Positions 48,316 through 61,648 of a stretch of DNA of 64,000 bases are shown here, in pieces. The notes beneath the pieces were generated by a model. That model saw only the letters and a program-made list of their open reading frames with translations, was not told the origin of the DNA and did no database searches. The DNA is from Membranipora membranacea (taxonomy: Eukaryota; Bryozoa; Gymnolaemata; Cheilostomatida; Membraniporidae), in contig OU612070.1 of assembly GCA_914767715.1 (NCBI GenBank), positions 27,888,025-27,952,024 on the forward strand, written 5' to 3'. The stretch's first letter is position 1, and each line of letters begins with the position of its first letter. The position numbers were made by a program, and so were the translations under genes.

Positions 48316-51300
48316 ATGCAGAATTATGAAGTCGCCTTGATCAGCAGGCCAGGTATGTACTTTTGTTTTGCAAATTTGCAACAGATGGATCTGTCTATGA
48401 CAACAACGCAAGTAGAGATTAGAATCACCACGTTATCCTCTGTGTACATACCTATGAACTAAATTTTTGTTATGTGACTATTCGGTAACAACATCTACTA
48501 TGGCTGCTGAGAGAAAAAAAATCACCTTAATTTAAATCACCACTCTGTTAGTGGGAAGCATTACATTTTCATGTGTAACGCAGCATATATATGGATTCTT
48601 ATATATTTGTAAGGGAGAGAATCATATCTGTTTTTAAGGAAAGGACGCCAAACCTGCTGTTGATAATTACCAATACCGGGAATGTGATATGCCAGAGATA
48701 ACAGATGATGATGTCATCATACAAACACTGTATCTCTGTATGGATCCTGCTATGGTAAATACCCTGAGCTGATCATATGGTATCTGTGTCCTTGTATGGC
48801 TAATTATGATAGAACAGCCTGTCATTTGATATATTTTTGCATGATTTCCATGCTGTTGCAGGGCTTTTTCTATTGATTTGTCTATACAGCGCGAATCATT
48901 ATTAAGCAGTTTAGAACTTTTATTTTGCAAAGTAACAACACGTTTTTATTTTGAGGCATATACTTGTCAGGAGTTGTTTCCTTTTCTTATATGCAAACAG
49001 AGAAGTAGAATGGATGCCAAAAGTGGAGTGATGTATATGGACTCCTGGCCTCTCAACAAACCTGTGGAGGGTTTGGCAGGAGTAGGTGTTGTCATAAAGA
49101 GCTCAACGACAGCCTATCAGCAAGGCACCATAGTAGAAGCAGCGTTTGGCTGGCCCTGGTCCCTGTATTTCTCAGCCAATAAGTGTGAACCTTCACTTCG
49201 CTTATCCTTGAAAAAGGTGTGTGTATTGCCTAACCTTGATATTTGTGAAGATTAGTGGTATGTCAGTGTTGTAATCAACCCAACACAGTTCTGTCTTTAG
49301 AGTTTTATGTGCATAATTGTCAGCGCCATCCAGATAAAAGGAAATTATTCTAGCTGTAATTATCTTCTTTAGTTTATACATACATCTACTTATATGGATA
49401 CCTCAAATAAAAAAGAGGTGTAATTGAAAGTGAATTACGTAACTATGTCGATTTAACAGGTGGGGGAGGAGTTTGTAAAGAAGAAATGGCTAACCATACC
49501 CTTGAGCTGTATGGGTATGGTGGGTATCACAGCATTCCTTTGCCTACACGAGATGGGCAGGCCTCGACCAGGTGATGTTTGTGTAGTTACAGATGCAGCT
49601 GGACCTTTTGGTTCTCTTGTTGTTCAGGTATATTTAGCTGTAACCTTACATTAATCTATATAAATATTGCAAATTCATGCATGTCAAATCAAGGAAATTT
49701 GATATCAGTACTTTGTTTGTATCAAACTCCCTTGTGTGAGCGAATATCCCGATACTATTATCATAATTGTCCTCTCATGTTTAACAATTGGATAACTCCT
49801 AGCAAAAGGATGCCAGTGTTGTGGCTCTGGATACCTTATATCAATGGTGTTGGTATCTACTATGATTTAAATAAACTGAAAGGGTTTGCAATATGTGCTA
49901 CCTACCTGCCAATTTCAACCTATGCATGAAGGTGGTAACACCACTGACATGTAAAACATTGATATATAGATCCTTTTCTTTGTATGTGTCAATCGTTGGA
50001 GCTGGCATCAATGTTACCATTACAGAACCATATAATCTGACCTCAGAGTGACCATCAGAGTTACTTCAATGATAGTCTTTAATGGTGCTGCTTGTGTCAA
50101 CAAAGAAGAATATGCCAGAAGTGCATTAACCCCTCAGTGTAGTGTACAACTGTGTTTAGTGTATGACATGTGAGTTACTTGCAGGTAGCGCGTCTGTTAG
50201 GTTGTGAGAAGGTGATCGGTATATGTGAGACAGAGGATAAGTGTACTTACATCACCAGTGAGCTCGGAGTAACTGCTTCTATCAACACGAGTAATCAGGA
50301 TGTAGCGCATAGACTAAAAGAGCTTGCACCTCGAGGCATCAATATATATGTGGATAATTGTGGCGGAGATATCAGTGATGTTATCATACTGCAGGTAGAG
50401 TTTTGTTGACCAGTGAATCTTTGCGCCATTTAATATGTCACAGCTCAAATCCTCAGTGAAACTTTTATTGAATCGGATTCAGATTTCCACCAAGCACGAC
50501 GTCCCCTGATCTTGTAATAAATCGTATCACTATATCTCATATAGGACACCGCCCGACTTTTTAATCAGTTTTTAAGCTTCTAGTAAAATTATATTAAATT
50601 GACAGAAGATGTTGAGCAGCCTGCCATTCACTATCAGGTAGTCAGTCGTTTATGTGTAACACAAAATTTTAGTACACTACGGTTATCTGCTATATAGTGA
50701 TTCCACGCTTGACTGCGCTTAACACATGCCGTTGACTAAATGCATCCTTCTATTCCTCTTTTTAGATGAAGAAGAAAGGGAGGGTGGTGGTATGTGACCA
50801 GACATCACAGTATAACGCCTCAGATAAAGGACCTCCGCCAACCCTGGGTGATGATGCTGATCTACACGTGGATATGGAGGAGATTGAAAGGTTTGGTCGT
50901 AACTTTATACTATCATAGTCTGCAATATCAATAATAAATGTCACAATATGATCATAATAACTTGGTTTTAAGTCCGGTTAGGTCTCAGAGGTTTTTGAAA
51001 TCCCTTATCATAGGATCAAGGATGTTCCTTCTTTCTGCCATTCTGTTTGCTGATGTCTTTCTTCAGCTATTCATCAATTTTCATTTTGAATATAGATTGA
51101 TAGATATGACTTTTATTAGACTGACCAGTGCCGCGTGACAAAGTTTACATAAAAATGCAATTGTTTGTTTTTCAACAATGGCTCACCACAGATTGTTCTG
51201 TATTGAGTGTTCTGATTCTAGCAGTGTATTTACTGTTGTGTTTCGTTCTACGCAGAGAGAAGTTTATAACTCTAAGTTATGATCAAAATGACAAGTGGTC

Positions 51301-52769
51301 TAAAGGTCAGGATAAACTCAAGTACTGGCTACTATCTGGTGAACTCAAGGTAATTAACAATCAATATAGCAGACACCTGCTGTTTTTCTGGCCCACTGGT
51401 TAGTCTGGGACAAAAAAAATTTTTAGCACTGTGGTAACGGGCCAAAATATATCTTGGAGGACAAGCACCCAAATTCATTTCATATAATCTGTATCGCGCC
51501 CAGTGGAGGGGGAAGCAACTCCAAAAATATAGAAATTGATCAAACTTGATCAAACTCAATATAGTCTTCAAGGCTACTTTACGATGCGAATTATTTGTTC
51601 TGACTTATAACAATCATGCCCACAACTCATAATTCGCATTATATTAACTTGATTTTCATAGTTGTACATCTTTGGTAGCTATTCTCCCTGCCAGTGTTGT
51701 GTTAAATTTACTGTATTAGGGTAAGTATCAGAGTTGTAACTGGAAACAACCTGCTTTTAGCTGTCAATAGTCTCTAAAGTAAAGTAGACTCCCTCAAGTT
51801 TACGACACAGTTGTATACCATATTATCTACAAACAATCAGGTGAAACACACAGTTGTAAATTTGTACTGCTGAAAGCAGCATACCTTTAGGCAGCATTTA
51901 ATGTAATTAGGTTACAGTATAAATAATTATAATTGCAGTGTTTACAAACTCATTAGGCTACATATGTTTGTATCAGTCTTCAGCTATTCATGCTGATTGC
52001 TGACCAATATTCTATATTAAGAAAAGATTTATGATTTCTGAGAACACTTGCACAATTTTTGGTCAGTCAGTGTGAAACAATATTGATTCAAATGATTTGT
52101 TGTTCTGAGGAAAAATCTATTATTTGAATTAAAACCACAAAAATAACCATAAAATTCTGATGTGTGCAACAGTGGCTTCTGGTCGAACTTTTGCTTTTGT
52201 AAGCAGCGTGATTTTGAGGATGAAATTTTGATCAAGGTATGATAATGTAATGTCACTAACTCACACTTGCAGCCATGTGGACACTAGACTAGATTCATTA
52301 GGGAGTTTGGGAGAACTGTCTAGATTCAATTTGCTTGCATTTAGAGTTTCTCCCCTCAATTCAAACTGAATTGAGATAGTGTCCCAACGCACTGATATTA
52401 AATCAATCAGTTACAACCCACACAACTGTATGCACTCACTCTATATGATTTACATCTTTACTTACGTTTAAAATGGTAAATTTGACAAGATAAATAAGTG
52501 TGCATGTGTGCAAAGTCAACTACCACTTGCTAATCTAAAAAAATCAAAAAACCTGTTTACTTTTAATTTGATTCCAGTTTTATGTCAGTGTAATAGTTCT
52601 ATCCATAATATCATTATAATATAATGATGTCTGTTTGCGATTTATACAGGTGAAGGAGACAATATATGAAGGCTTGGAGAACTGTGGTAAGGCTTTTTCA
52701 GATCTCATGCACGGACGAGGTATGGGTAGTATGCTTGTTAAAGTCTCCGACCTTGATAGCCAAGTCTGA
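48316..52769 (+). CDS. PTGR2: Prostaglandin reductase 2-like NADPH oxidoreductase
   Basis: Medium-chain dehydrogenase/reductase of the zinc-free leukotriene/prostaglandin reductase group, which uses NADPH to reduce the double bond of 15-keto-prostaglandin-like enones. Eight exons: 48316-48352, 48639-48754, 49001-49216, 49460-49627, 50185-50394, 50766-50890, 51256-51349, 52650-52769. Phases agree and give 361 residues (human PTGR2 351). N-terminal ISRPGKDAKP and TLYLCMDPAM match the family start. The nucleotide-binding segment is DAAGPFGSLVVQVARLLG followed by VIGICETEDKC. Then come VDNCGGDISD, the CDQTSQYN block, and a C-terminal GLENCGKAFSDLMHGRGMGSMLVKV. Substrate in this animal is inferred from family only. 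The last exon is read through a possible donor at CGAG/GTATGG because the read-through end matches the family. Confidence 0.93.
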
Positions 52770-55529
52770 ACACATTCACAGCTACACATCTCTCATAGTA
52801 ATGCTTTATCTACCGCAGTACTCTTCATCTCTGAACATTAACTTTTCTGTCAACAAGTGCACAATCATTCATCTATTCATCTCATTCTGACAGACGCTAA
52901 ATGCTGCATGGTATCTGTTTGAAAAGTAGACTGAACTGATTTTTAAATTCTGCATTGTACGTTGAAAAATTCATGATACTAAATATATAGCAAGTCGTCT
53001 GACTCCATAACTCAATTTGTTGACTAGGATCACCACAGTGGGGACATCAAAACTATAGTACCATAGATCTAAAGCTATTGATTGATTAAGAATGTCAAAC
53101 AAGTCATACAACCTGGTAACATGCAGTACAAATCCTCAGATAGTATCATATCATATTCACAGATCTATTCGTATCACTTACACTCTCAAATATTCTTTGA
53201 GAAAAACTTTTAATTTGCCTTGAGCCTATAGAAGATAGAAGCCTCTCTCTTTATAATGGATTTTCAAACACTACTAGGATGGAGCCATCCGGAGAGTTTA
53301 ACAGCTTCTCTCCTTTCCATTGTTGTCTGATTTGCCTTATTGATAGAGAAAAACAACACAAGTCAGTCTATAGGATAAATATGCTTTGAACTGGGTATAT
53401 CATCACTGTGAAATTTGGTACTCTTTCAAGATATATCCCTGTATAACTGTACAAATATTTTGATTTGCGTCATTCTTTAGACGGATATACATTCAAAAAT
53501 ATGTTGCACTTAGCAGCAGTCAAGCTCACAATCCAGTGCTATAGGAGGCTTCTAAGAAATCAGGAGCCCAAAACACTCAGTATGTCAGCAGCGCAAACAG
53601 GTAGATCGGCATGTATAGTTTAACACATGGCACACTTGTTTTACTTCATCACGTTCGATGAGGTACAGCTGTTTAGAGGGGAGACTGACAGTAACATCTA
53701 ACTGTGTGTGGGGAATATAAGGAAGAAGAATAGATTGATACGAGAGTCTAAACACATCTGACATTTTCAAGTATCAATCTGAGTTACGCGGTTGTTGTCG
53801 TTGATGCACTGAGCAGTTATAAACTTCTTCTCGTGCTTGATTCCGACTCTCGTTCACTCTCAGCTTCATAAATAGACACATCGCCGCGCTCAACCAAAGG
53901 GCTAATTTGGGTTGTGTAATAACAAAAAGTTGCTGTTATTTGGGATTTTTTCTGGTCAGATATCTGCTACTACTGCTGCATAATCGTCATCTTTGTCATC
54001 TAGTGGTATGTTTATATATCTTCTGTATCAGTTTTTGTTGAGTTTTTTAACTCAGTAATTGGCGAGTCTTTTATTTATTCCTAATAGCAGTAAGGTTATT
54101 ACATAAAATAGAGTTGTCTTTCCAAGTCACTACATGATGGAAGAAGGTTTGGTGACGCGTTTCAAGTCTGAACGCTACATAATCCATATTTTCTCTATCC
54201 TGAAACTGTTTGACTCTCTCATCTTACTGTCCTTCGCACTTCCGTCACTAGCTGTGACCTAAATGAACTCCCTCTCAGTTCATTGGTGACATTTCATCAT
54301 TTTTTTCAATTTCCACATCCTTTATTCTGCCTCTTTTGTTCGGCAGACGATAAACCAATAACCAACCTCATTCAGTTCTGTATAACTCTATTAACACAGC
54401 CCCACTCCACTACAATCTCATATAAAGTTTATGTTTAATGCATTATTATATTTCCATCATCTGCAACAAGGAGCCAAAGAAAATAATCAAACTATGATTG
54501 AAATTTTATAATTATTAACGCACCAGATTTTCAACATGTTCCAGACTTCTGACAGCTTTCACGGCCTTCACAAACAGTTTTGCGCTGCCTCATTCATTTC
54601 AACCTCTTGTAATCGGAGAACTGCATACGTTACCGTAACTCTACCTGTTCTCCAGGTTGTTCTTGCTGTGCCCTTACCACACAGATTGCAATATTTTATC
54701 TGGATTCAATCTTTACAGCATAGTGAGTCATTTCATACCTATTTCTCAGACTGTTAACATTACGTGTTATTATTGTTTCTTGTTCAGCAAAGCACCTTGT
54801 GTATTATTTTGAGTACAGGTCTAACCCCTCCTGTGCAGAGAATGTATGAGTTACTATACTTAAAATCTCGATCTCATGATATCATCAAGCCACTCATCTT
54901 ATTTCAATAATATTTTGCTCTAGCTTTCCTCGCAACATAAATCAATCTATGATGTTTATTGTATTGCTATTGAATGTTTTATAAAGTTTGTTAAATCCGA
55001 ACTTAAACAAATGGCTGGTTTTGGCACATGTGCCGTATAGCTCCACAATTTTTGCATTGAGATCATGGTCAGGTTCTTTTACTTTTTTTAACACTTTTAT
55101 TGGCATTGAACCAATATGGTAACACTGAAAACATAAAATAACCCATCCAGGGCCAGAGATGGTTTGAAAGACCGATATTTTCCTTGATCTGAATTTGTGA
55201 AATATTTGAATTCATATGCTACCCGATTCAAATACTCTGATTGACGTATTTTGAGACCAAACAATTAATCAAGTCCATACACTACCTTCACTATTCGGCT
55301 TAATTGTTCCACAGCCCACTTTGTTTTGCTCACAAAATCGTTTCATCTAAACTCTCAGAGCGTCAAGTATGTCACCAACAGAGAGATTTATGTCAGAGAT
55401 AGAATGATTAATAGGAAGATAAGCTGAGTGTCATGTAGAAATGTGGATTATTTTATACCCGTCATACTTTCTGTTACACTGTATTATTGGTGTGTAAAGT
55501 GTTTATTTAGTATTTTCATCCCTCTGCAG

Positions 55530-55627
55530 GTGGTTCGATTACAGGATATGATCGAGAGAATGAACAGTTCTACATAAGAGACTAACAGATGAGAGATTAT
55601 TGTTCATTCAGATATCCGCTAACTCTG
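55530..55627 (+). other. Possible non-coding (5' leader) exon
   Basis: A pyrimidine-rich acceptor (CCCTCTGCAG) precedes it and a strong donor (CTG/GTGAGT) follows, but every frame contains stops or is very short. Could be a leader exon of the gene at 58370, or an alternative 3' exon of the PTGR2-like gene. Prediction only. Confidence 0.25.
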
Positions 55628-55658
55628 GTGAGTGACTTGCTAATTAATCTGTCTTACT

Positions 55659-56043
55659 TTAAAGGGCAACCAAGGTTTCGCAGCAATGCATTAATGGATA
55701 GCAAATAATGTGCTGGGCAGCATCAGCTTTGTGCATTACGCGATGCAAAACTCAAAGTAGTTGCTGATTCTAAGCTGGGTAACCCTTCAGTTTAGGGGAG
55801 GTTCCAAGACTTTGCTGTAATAATTATAGAGCACAGGCTAAATAATAACAGGAACAGGAAACTGCTATGTGGTATTCTCTTTTAGCTGAGTTTGAGTGCC
55901 TGATGGAAGAAATGTTTCACAAGAATTCTGGGCGAATTATCATCCGAATTATATTTTGTCTTTTTCCCCATGCAGAAGGTGCAATCTGCTATTAATCAAT
56001 GGCCATCAATGAGAAGTTGTTTGAAACCTTGGTTGCCCTTTAA
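55659..56043. mobile_element. TTAA-flanked MITE, copy 2
   Basis: Same 385-base element as at 4497 with only scattered substitutions, the same perfect 17-base terminal repeats and TTAA at both ends. The open frame running out of its right end is an accident of the repeat. It lies between the putative leader exons upstream of the PA/7TM gene. Confidence 0.85.
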
Positions 56044-56843
56044 GTTATATGTGTGGATGCAAGAACCAGATTTTCGCCATGCAAACGCTTCTTGTCATTC
56101 GTATTTAGGGAGTTTTGTGACAAAGAGCTGTGCCCTATTCATTGACAAGCCGCACACTCTCATCATCGACCTGCTTGAGCTCTCATAGGGTCTTCGTATT
56201 AGCAAATAGCTCAATTTTTATAAAGCGTTTATTTGCCCCGCATACATGAGCCTATATAGCAACGAGCGTTATGTACTGAAAGTAGCTGTTTCTGGCTGCC
56301 TGTTCATATACTGCATATCTCTGCGATGCGCATGCTTAGTTGAGTAAAGATTTAAACATGTTTTCACAAACCACTTTGCAATTGGTTTATTATGAATTAT
56401 TTAATTTTTTTATTTAGCAATGAGTCAGCTTGAAAATTTATTATGGTATTACCGTCACAAGGGCAGACAGATATGTTATGGCGTTACAATTTATGATTTA
56501 AAGTTTTTAAAATCGCTGCTGCTGAATAAGCATTAAACTGATAATTTCATGAGGGGTTGTCAAGTCCTGTTTACAAGGCAGCTTAGGAGAGCTGAAGAAT
56601 AATGGGCTGCGGCAGCGATAAACAGCTCTAAGATGATTGAGACAACAGGAAACAATTAGCCACTTAGTGTTTACTCATCAAACTAATAAACCTGACTGCT
56701 ACTCTCCCGCTGCTGCTGCTGAAATATTATCAACCTTAGTCAGCGGTTACATCAAATTCTACAATTAGTGAAAAACACATTTAGTGGCTCAGATGGGATT
56801 TAACTCTGTAGTAATGTAGATTATGATGATTTTGGATTTGTAG

Positions 56844-56938
56844 ACACTGAAGGAAGGATTCGTTGCGGAAGAAGAAGAAGAGCTCTGACATGATACACTC
56901 TCCCTACTGACAGCTCAAACTCCGTACTGGATCAAACT
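56844..56938 (+). other. Possible non-coding (5' leader) exon
   Basis: Acceptor GGATTTGTAG and donor AACT/GTAAGA bracket 95 bases with a GAAGAAGAAG stretch. With 55530-55627 and the acceptor at 58353-58354, it could form a spliced leader for the PA/7TM gene. Unsupported by coding content. Confidence 0.2.
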
Positions 56939-58369
56939 GTAAGAATACAGGCTCATCTTTGTATCTTATGTTCTTATGTCGAATTTGAACAGGACGGTGA
57001 TGGGGTTGAAACTCTCCGCTTGCTTTACCATTAAATTAGGCTTGTCAGCACTTGTGTCTGGCACTTTTGTGCTGTCAGTCACTGGTGAAGCTCCTCAATC
57101 CCGGCAGTGATATTTAAATTGTAAGCCTTGCAGAGAAGAGTTGGAAAAAGGTCTGACTGTGTTTGGACAGGGAAAGAGGATTAGAGTCTCTAACTTTGTG
57201 ATTACATCCTAATTCTAATTGAGTAGCGTATCAGAGTGCTCAGAAGTGACCCAGATTAATATTTTTTAATTCCATACGCATTTTCATTAACTACACAAAT
57301 TCACTACCAAGCGGCTTTATCTCACCCTACTGTCATATATAAGCCCTTTCTGCAACATAAAGATACAGTTAAATCAAGTAATGATCAAAAGTGAGGCTCA
57401 GTACATAAGCCTGTCCTCACAGGTTTCGTTGTTGTGGTGTAGGAGTAACGAACTAACCACAAACCTGGTAGAAATAAGCTATTTATGTCCACTCAAGCCC
57501 AAGAGCTTACTCTGGCTGATGATGATTGTTTGACTCTGCATCAATGAGTGTCCGTCCAGGAAACCATCGTTTCATACTAAGACAATAATTTGAACTCAAG
57601 AATTTCACCTTACCTTTTAAATTTACTTCTCAGTTGTTGATTTCAATTTCAAATTCAGTAGCATGCAGGGCTTGGCAAGGTTTTATATTTACTAAGGAGA
57701 TAAATTGAATGGCATAGCTTATGGGTTTAAAAGAACCAAAAACATTTTCATGAATTAGTAAGGATATCCAGTGATTATTCCACAGCATGTGATGCTTTCT
57801 GGTTGAAACTTCAAGTATGGTTATCTCCAAGAAATAAACAGTATGTAAATTTTTACAGATGATTAGCATAAGTTTTCAGCATATTATGTGGTGGGTACAT
57901 GTTTGCATAGTTATTGTTATTCTGATGACTGGTAACTGTCTTGAGGTAGCTGTACAATTCGTTTTTTTTACATGGTTGCTCCATTCGTTTTGGTCAAACT
58001 AAGCCAAAAATTTCCTTCTGCACAAAGTGAGGGAACAGGATATCCTAGGGAAAATGCCTGTGACATATTTTGTTTCATCTACTCAGAATGTTTTATTTTT
58101 TGCACGATTAGGAGAAACAAAAATCTTTTTCTAAATTGTTTACTTTGATGTAATTCAATAGTAAAATGATGAAGAGCCACAGGTTATGATGATAGAAATG
58201 ACACAGGCAACAATAAAAACAGTCAGACTCAACACAAAACGACATGACACATTCGCTAATTTTATTCTGTTTAAATATCCAAACCCATCATTGAATGTAA
58301 AATAAATCCAAATCCAAACATTCACAAAAATGGATATTAATTTTCTCACTTTAGATTATTGGTAGAAGG

Positions 58370-61300
58370 ATGTCTCTATGGTTCTTTACCCTCACCCTGA
58401 TTAGCGCTCTACCCACTAGAGGAGAGTATATAGATGTGTGCTCACCTGAGACAGCACATGTCTTATTACAGTTTGTCAGCGTATCTGATAATGGAACGCT
58501 AGAAGCCGAGTCGGTATTTGGGTTAGCAGATACACTTACTGCTCCAAAATCACCCCATGTGTCAGGTAAGATGTAGATTTAAAGTCTATAATTCACCGAT
58601 CATACCAATTGGGTTGGTGTAGTAGATGGGTTTTGGGTGGCTTGTATGTATTAGCATCCATTTAGAAGATTGGATGATCTAAACCAGCCATGTCAAACCT
58701 TGGCCAATTTGACCATTGTGGCCAAAATTGTCATTTTATTTGGCCAATTACCACTGAACATAATTGAGAGTATTCTGTCACATCTAAAATTCCAGTTATC
58801 ACATATGGAAAAGTCCAATTATTGTTGCTCTATTGCAGTAAATAGGAATTCCCAATTATCTGTAGACTGTATCACAAGCAAAATTTTGCCTAAAAAGTGG
58901 TGCGGCTTATCGGTATGCTCCCCAGAAAAAAATTGGCAATCCCAAAAGAGGACAGACATGCACAATCTAAACAATAAATGTTATTCACGGAATCACACAC
59001 TTACCTGTTTGGACAAACGGATATTGATTAAGGTAAATGTTCATATCACCATTATTGATAGGGTTATTCTCTAGAAATGTATCTAAGATATGTCTCAGGC
59101 TCATTGTCTGATAGATATACTGTAGGGATATAGACAGTTGACTATATGAAAATTAAAAGCTCCTAATTATAATGCTCAATACAATTCTAATTTAGCTATG
59201 TATTGATATTACAGGCGTTTTAGTTGCGCCTCATTACGACAGCGAAGGATGCGATATAACAGCCTATGAGCCTCAGTACCACACATTGGACTGGATAGCT
59301 TTGGTAGAACGTGGCCGCTGTGAGTTCAGAGATAAGGCTGTGTCGGCTCTACATCATGGAGCCAAGGCTATAGTTGTTTTTATGGACAGCGATGAGGATC
59401 CTAACACTCTGATGGCTAACATACCAGGTAGAGAATGAGCAGAGCTTTACAAGCATTTTTGGTTGTTTTTCAGGTTTTCATAGTTGCAGTTTCTAGAACA
59501 TGGGTGGGCAACATTTTCTTAAAAAAGGCCACATTTTCCGCAGGCTCAACTCAAAAGGCCGCAACATATCTTTCAGAATTGGAACTGGACTATCAATTTT
59601 GGCACTTTCTATCAGATTTGTGTAAAGACTGCAGTATGTTGCCAGAACCATCAAGTCAGCAGAAATATGGGTTTATCTATTCTTCTGGAGTTTTGTGACG
59701 TCATTTTACCTCATGATTTGATTTTGTACGTGTCTGTATCCCTGTTTTTCATGTGTATGACAAAGGGCAGAGTGGGATGGGTGCTGTAGGGCCCTCCCAG
59801 CGGTTAAAGTGTAAAAAAGTTCATAACGGGGCAGTTGTGATGGAGAAGAAAGTATTTTGCGCGCAGCGAAAATCTTTTTAAATTTTTGCGTCCTGTCATC
59901 ATTTTCATCTTACAGCGCCCACCCTCCTGCAAGGGGAAAATTTTTTGCAAATGGTTGTGAAACAAAATATGGAAAATTTCAGCCATAATGCAGGTGCACT
60001 TGTAACAAAGAGACTTTTTGATACAAATCTGCCTTTCTTCAAAATGTCTGTTTTGCAAAAAATACTAATTGCTATTATGTTAGAGAACTTTGTAATTTTA
60101 ACATCCAAAGGTCACTGTTTTGTGTTATTACGAAAGAAAAACAAGTTGACAAAGTCGTTGGCACCAGTACCACAGTTATGTTTATTTTGTGTAGAGTGGC
60201 TGGGGAAGCTTTGCTACATACATGAAAGAGAAAGGTCACTATTTTGAAATATCTTGTACTTACAGAGCGCTATGCATACTTGGTTCTCCGCATAAAAAAA
60301 GAGGAACCAAAATTGATGTGTAATAATTTTTTTAGGCATAAGGCCACTATTAGGCCACAAAATATTACCCATTAGGCCGCACTGGCAAAAAGGCCGCAGG
60401 TTGCCCACAGCTGGTCTAGAATATGTTCCAAAACCATCAATATGCTCGTTTTGTCAGTGAGAATGATAAATGAATGAATGCTGAGTGATAATTTTTACCA
60501 AAATGGTAATTCCAAACATGACTGGTTTTTCATAGCAGTTTTTTCATCTGTTACCCAATAGGACAACTCCTTACAAACATCACATCAATGTTAGAGGAAC
60601 TGAAATGTACAAATCAAACATGATGAAACATATGGCAATCTTCTAGATTCTATAATGCCATACAGTGGAACACAAAGGCAAAACTGACAAGAGCAGTTAT
60701 CATTCAACTCGGAGCTAAAACAGAAACAGAAACAGCAACAGCGGCTGAAAACAATAATATCGACATTTATAAGTCGTACAACACAGCATATACATATTCA
60801 TACAATCTTAAACGCCCACATATTTACCAAAACTTTCTTATTTTAATTTGATCTGCAGGGTTTGATTCTCAAACGCCCAAGCTAAATATCACCATGGCGC
60901 CATGCCAGGTCTTTGAAAGATGAAATGTTGGATGTTGAAGTTTTACATTTCAATGATTTAGTATAACTTATGCTATTCATCTTTAACTCTCAGAGGGGAT
61001 GAGCGCTGTTCTCGTACACAGAAATACCTCCCTGAAGTATCTCAGTCTAATACAGAATGGGTCAGATGTCAATATAACTTTAGTAGATGCATCTCTGCTA
61101 GAGAATCCAGGTAAGAGAAGGCCGTTAGTTCCTGGCTGTCAGAACTGAAATGTCACTGACTTTGTTAAATTGAAGCGGAGTATATTCAGCTAAACATGGC
61201 CAATTAAATTTGAGTTTTCCTTTTTTCCAACTTAAGTACCCAATAATGGCAGGTGCCAGTAGGATTGGTATTTATTTATCAAGTTTAAAAAAAATCCCAC

Positions 61301-61648
61301 GGCGATTTTCTGAAGTAATTTAAGTAATTAAAGCTGATGGGCATTCTAAAATTAGGGAAAGCTGATAATCCTTCACTTTACTATGCATCCGGCTGTCTAA
61401 ACAATAAATATTCTTAACTTTTAGAGGCAAGGACCGCTCAATTAATGACAGAAAAAGATCCAAATGCCACTAACTCCATATTATTTATACTGACCAGTAT
61501 AATGAGCCCGACGGCTATACTACTCAACAGTGTGGCTCTGTTAGCTATTATCTACTATCCAGAGAAACCCAAACCGTATCTCTATCTCATAGCAAACCTC
61601 ATTATCACAGACCTGCTAGTCGCTGTTATTGGAACTTCTATCATACTG
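58370..61648 (+). CDS. PA-domain / rhodopsin-like 7TM receptor (3' end not found)
   Basis: Four exons join in phase (58370-58565, 59215-59427, 60994-61110, 61425-61648), giving 250 residues so far. A signal peptide (about 1-18) leads to a protease-associated domain (about 40-175) with GVLVAPHYDSEGC, WIALVERGRCEFRDKA and HHGAKAIVVFMDSD, as in PA-TM-RING proteins. A linker with NAT glycosylation sequence follows. Then comes a helix containing ILLNSVALLAII and, after PEKPKPY, a second helix ANLIITDLLVAVIGTS. The Asn in the first and NLxxxDLLV in the second fit TM1 (N1.50) and TM2 (D2.50) of class A GPCRs, and not a PA-TM-RING layout with one helix. The exon ends in phase 0 with a GTATGT donor; helices 3-7 are not identified in the window. 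Confidence 0.7.
59499..60413. mobile_element. Non-autonomous hAT-like element, about 915 bp
   Basis: Ends CATGGGTGGGCAAC and GTTGCCCACAGCTG are inverted copies, with AGGCCGC-rich sequence inside both ends (typical of hAT/Charlie-type termini). Flanks TTCTAGAA (59491-59498) and GTCTAGAA (60414-60421) match 7 of 8. Internal open frames are short and unlike a transposase. Lies in intron 2 of the PA/7TM gene. Confidence 0.75.

Larger units (their letters stand above)
52770..58369. other. Large intergenic region with possible leader exons
   Basis: About 5.6 kb without a convincing protein-coding exon. It contains the TTAA MITE at 55659, AT-rich sequence and two exon-shaped stretches annotated separately. 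Their splice sites point toward the PA/7TM gene downstream. Confidence 0.45.

Noticed and set aside
55970..56188. 72-residue open frame
   Set aside because: It starts inside the TTAA MITE and continues into flanking DNA; no family resemblance.
58677..58760. hAT-like left end (CAGCCATGTCAAACC followed by GGCCA repeats)
   Set aside because: No matching right end or target duplication found before the next exon; at best a truncated remnant.
59804..60247. Open frames on both strands in the hAT-like element
   Set aside because: Short, low complexity, and no transposase motif.
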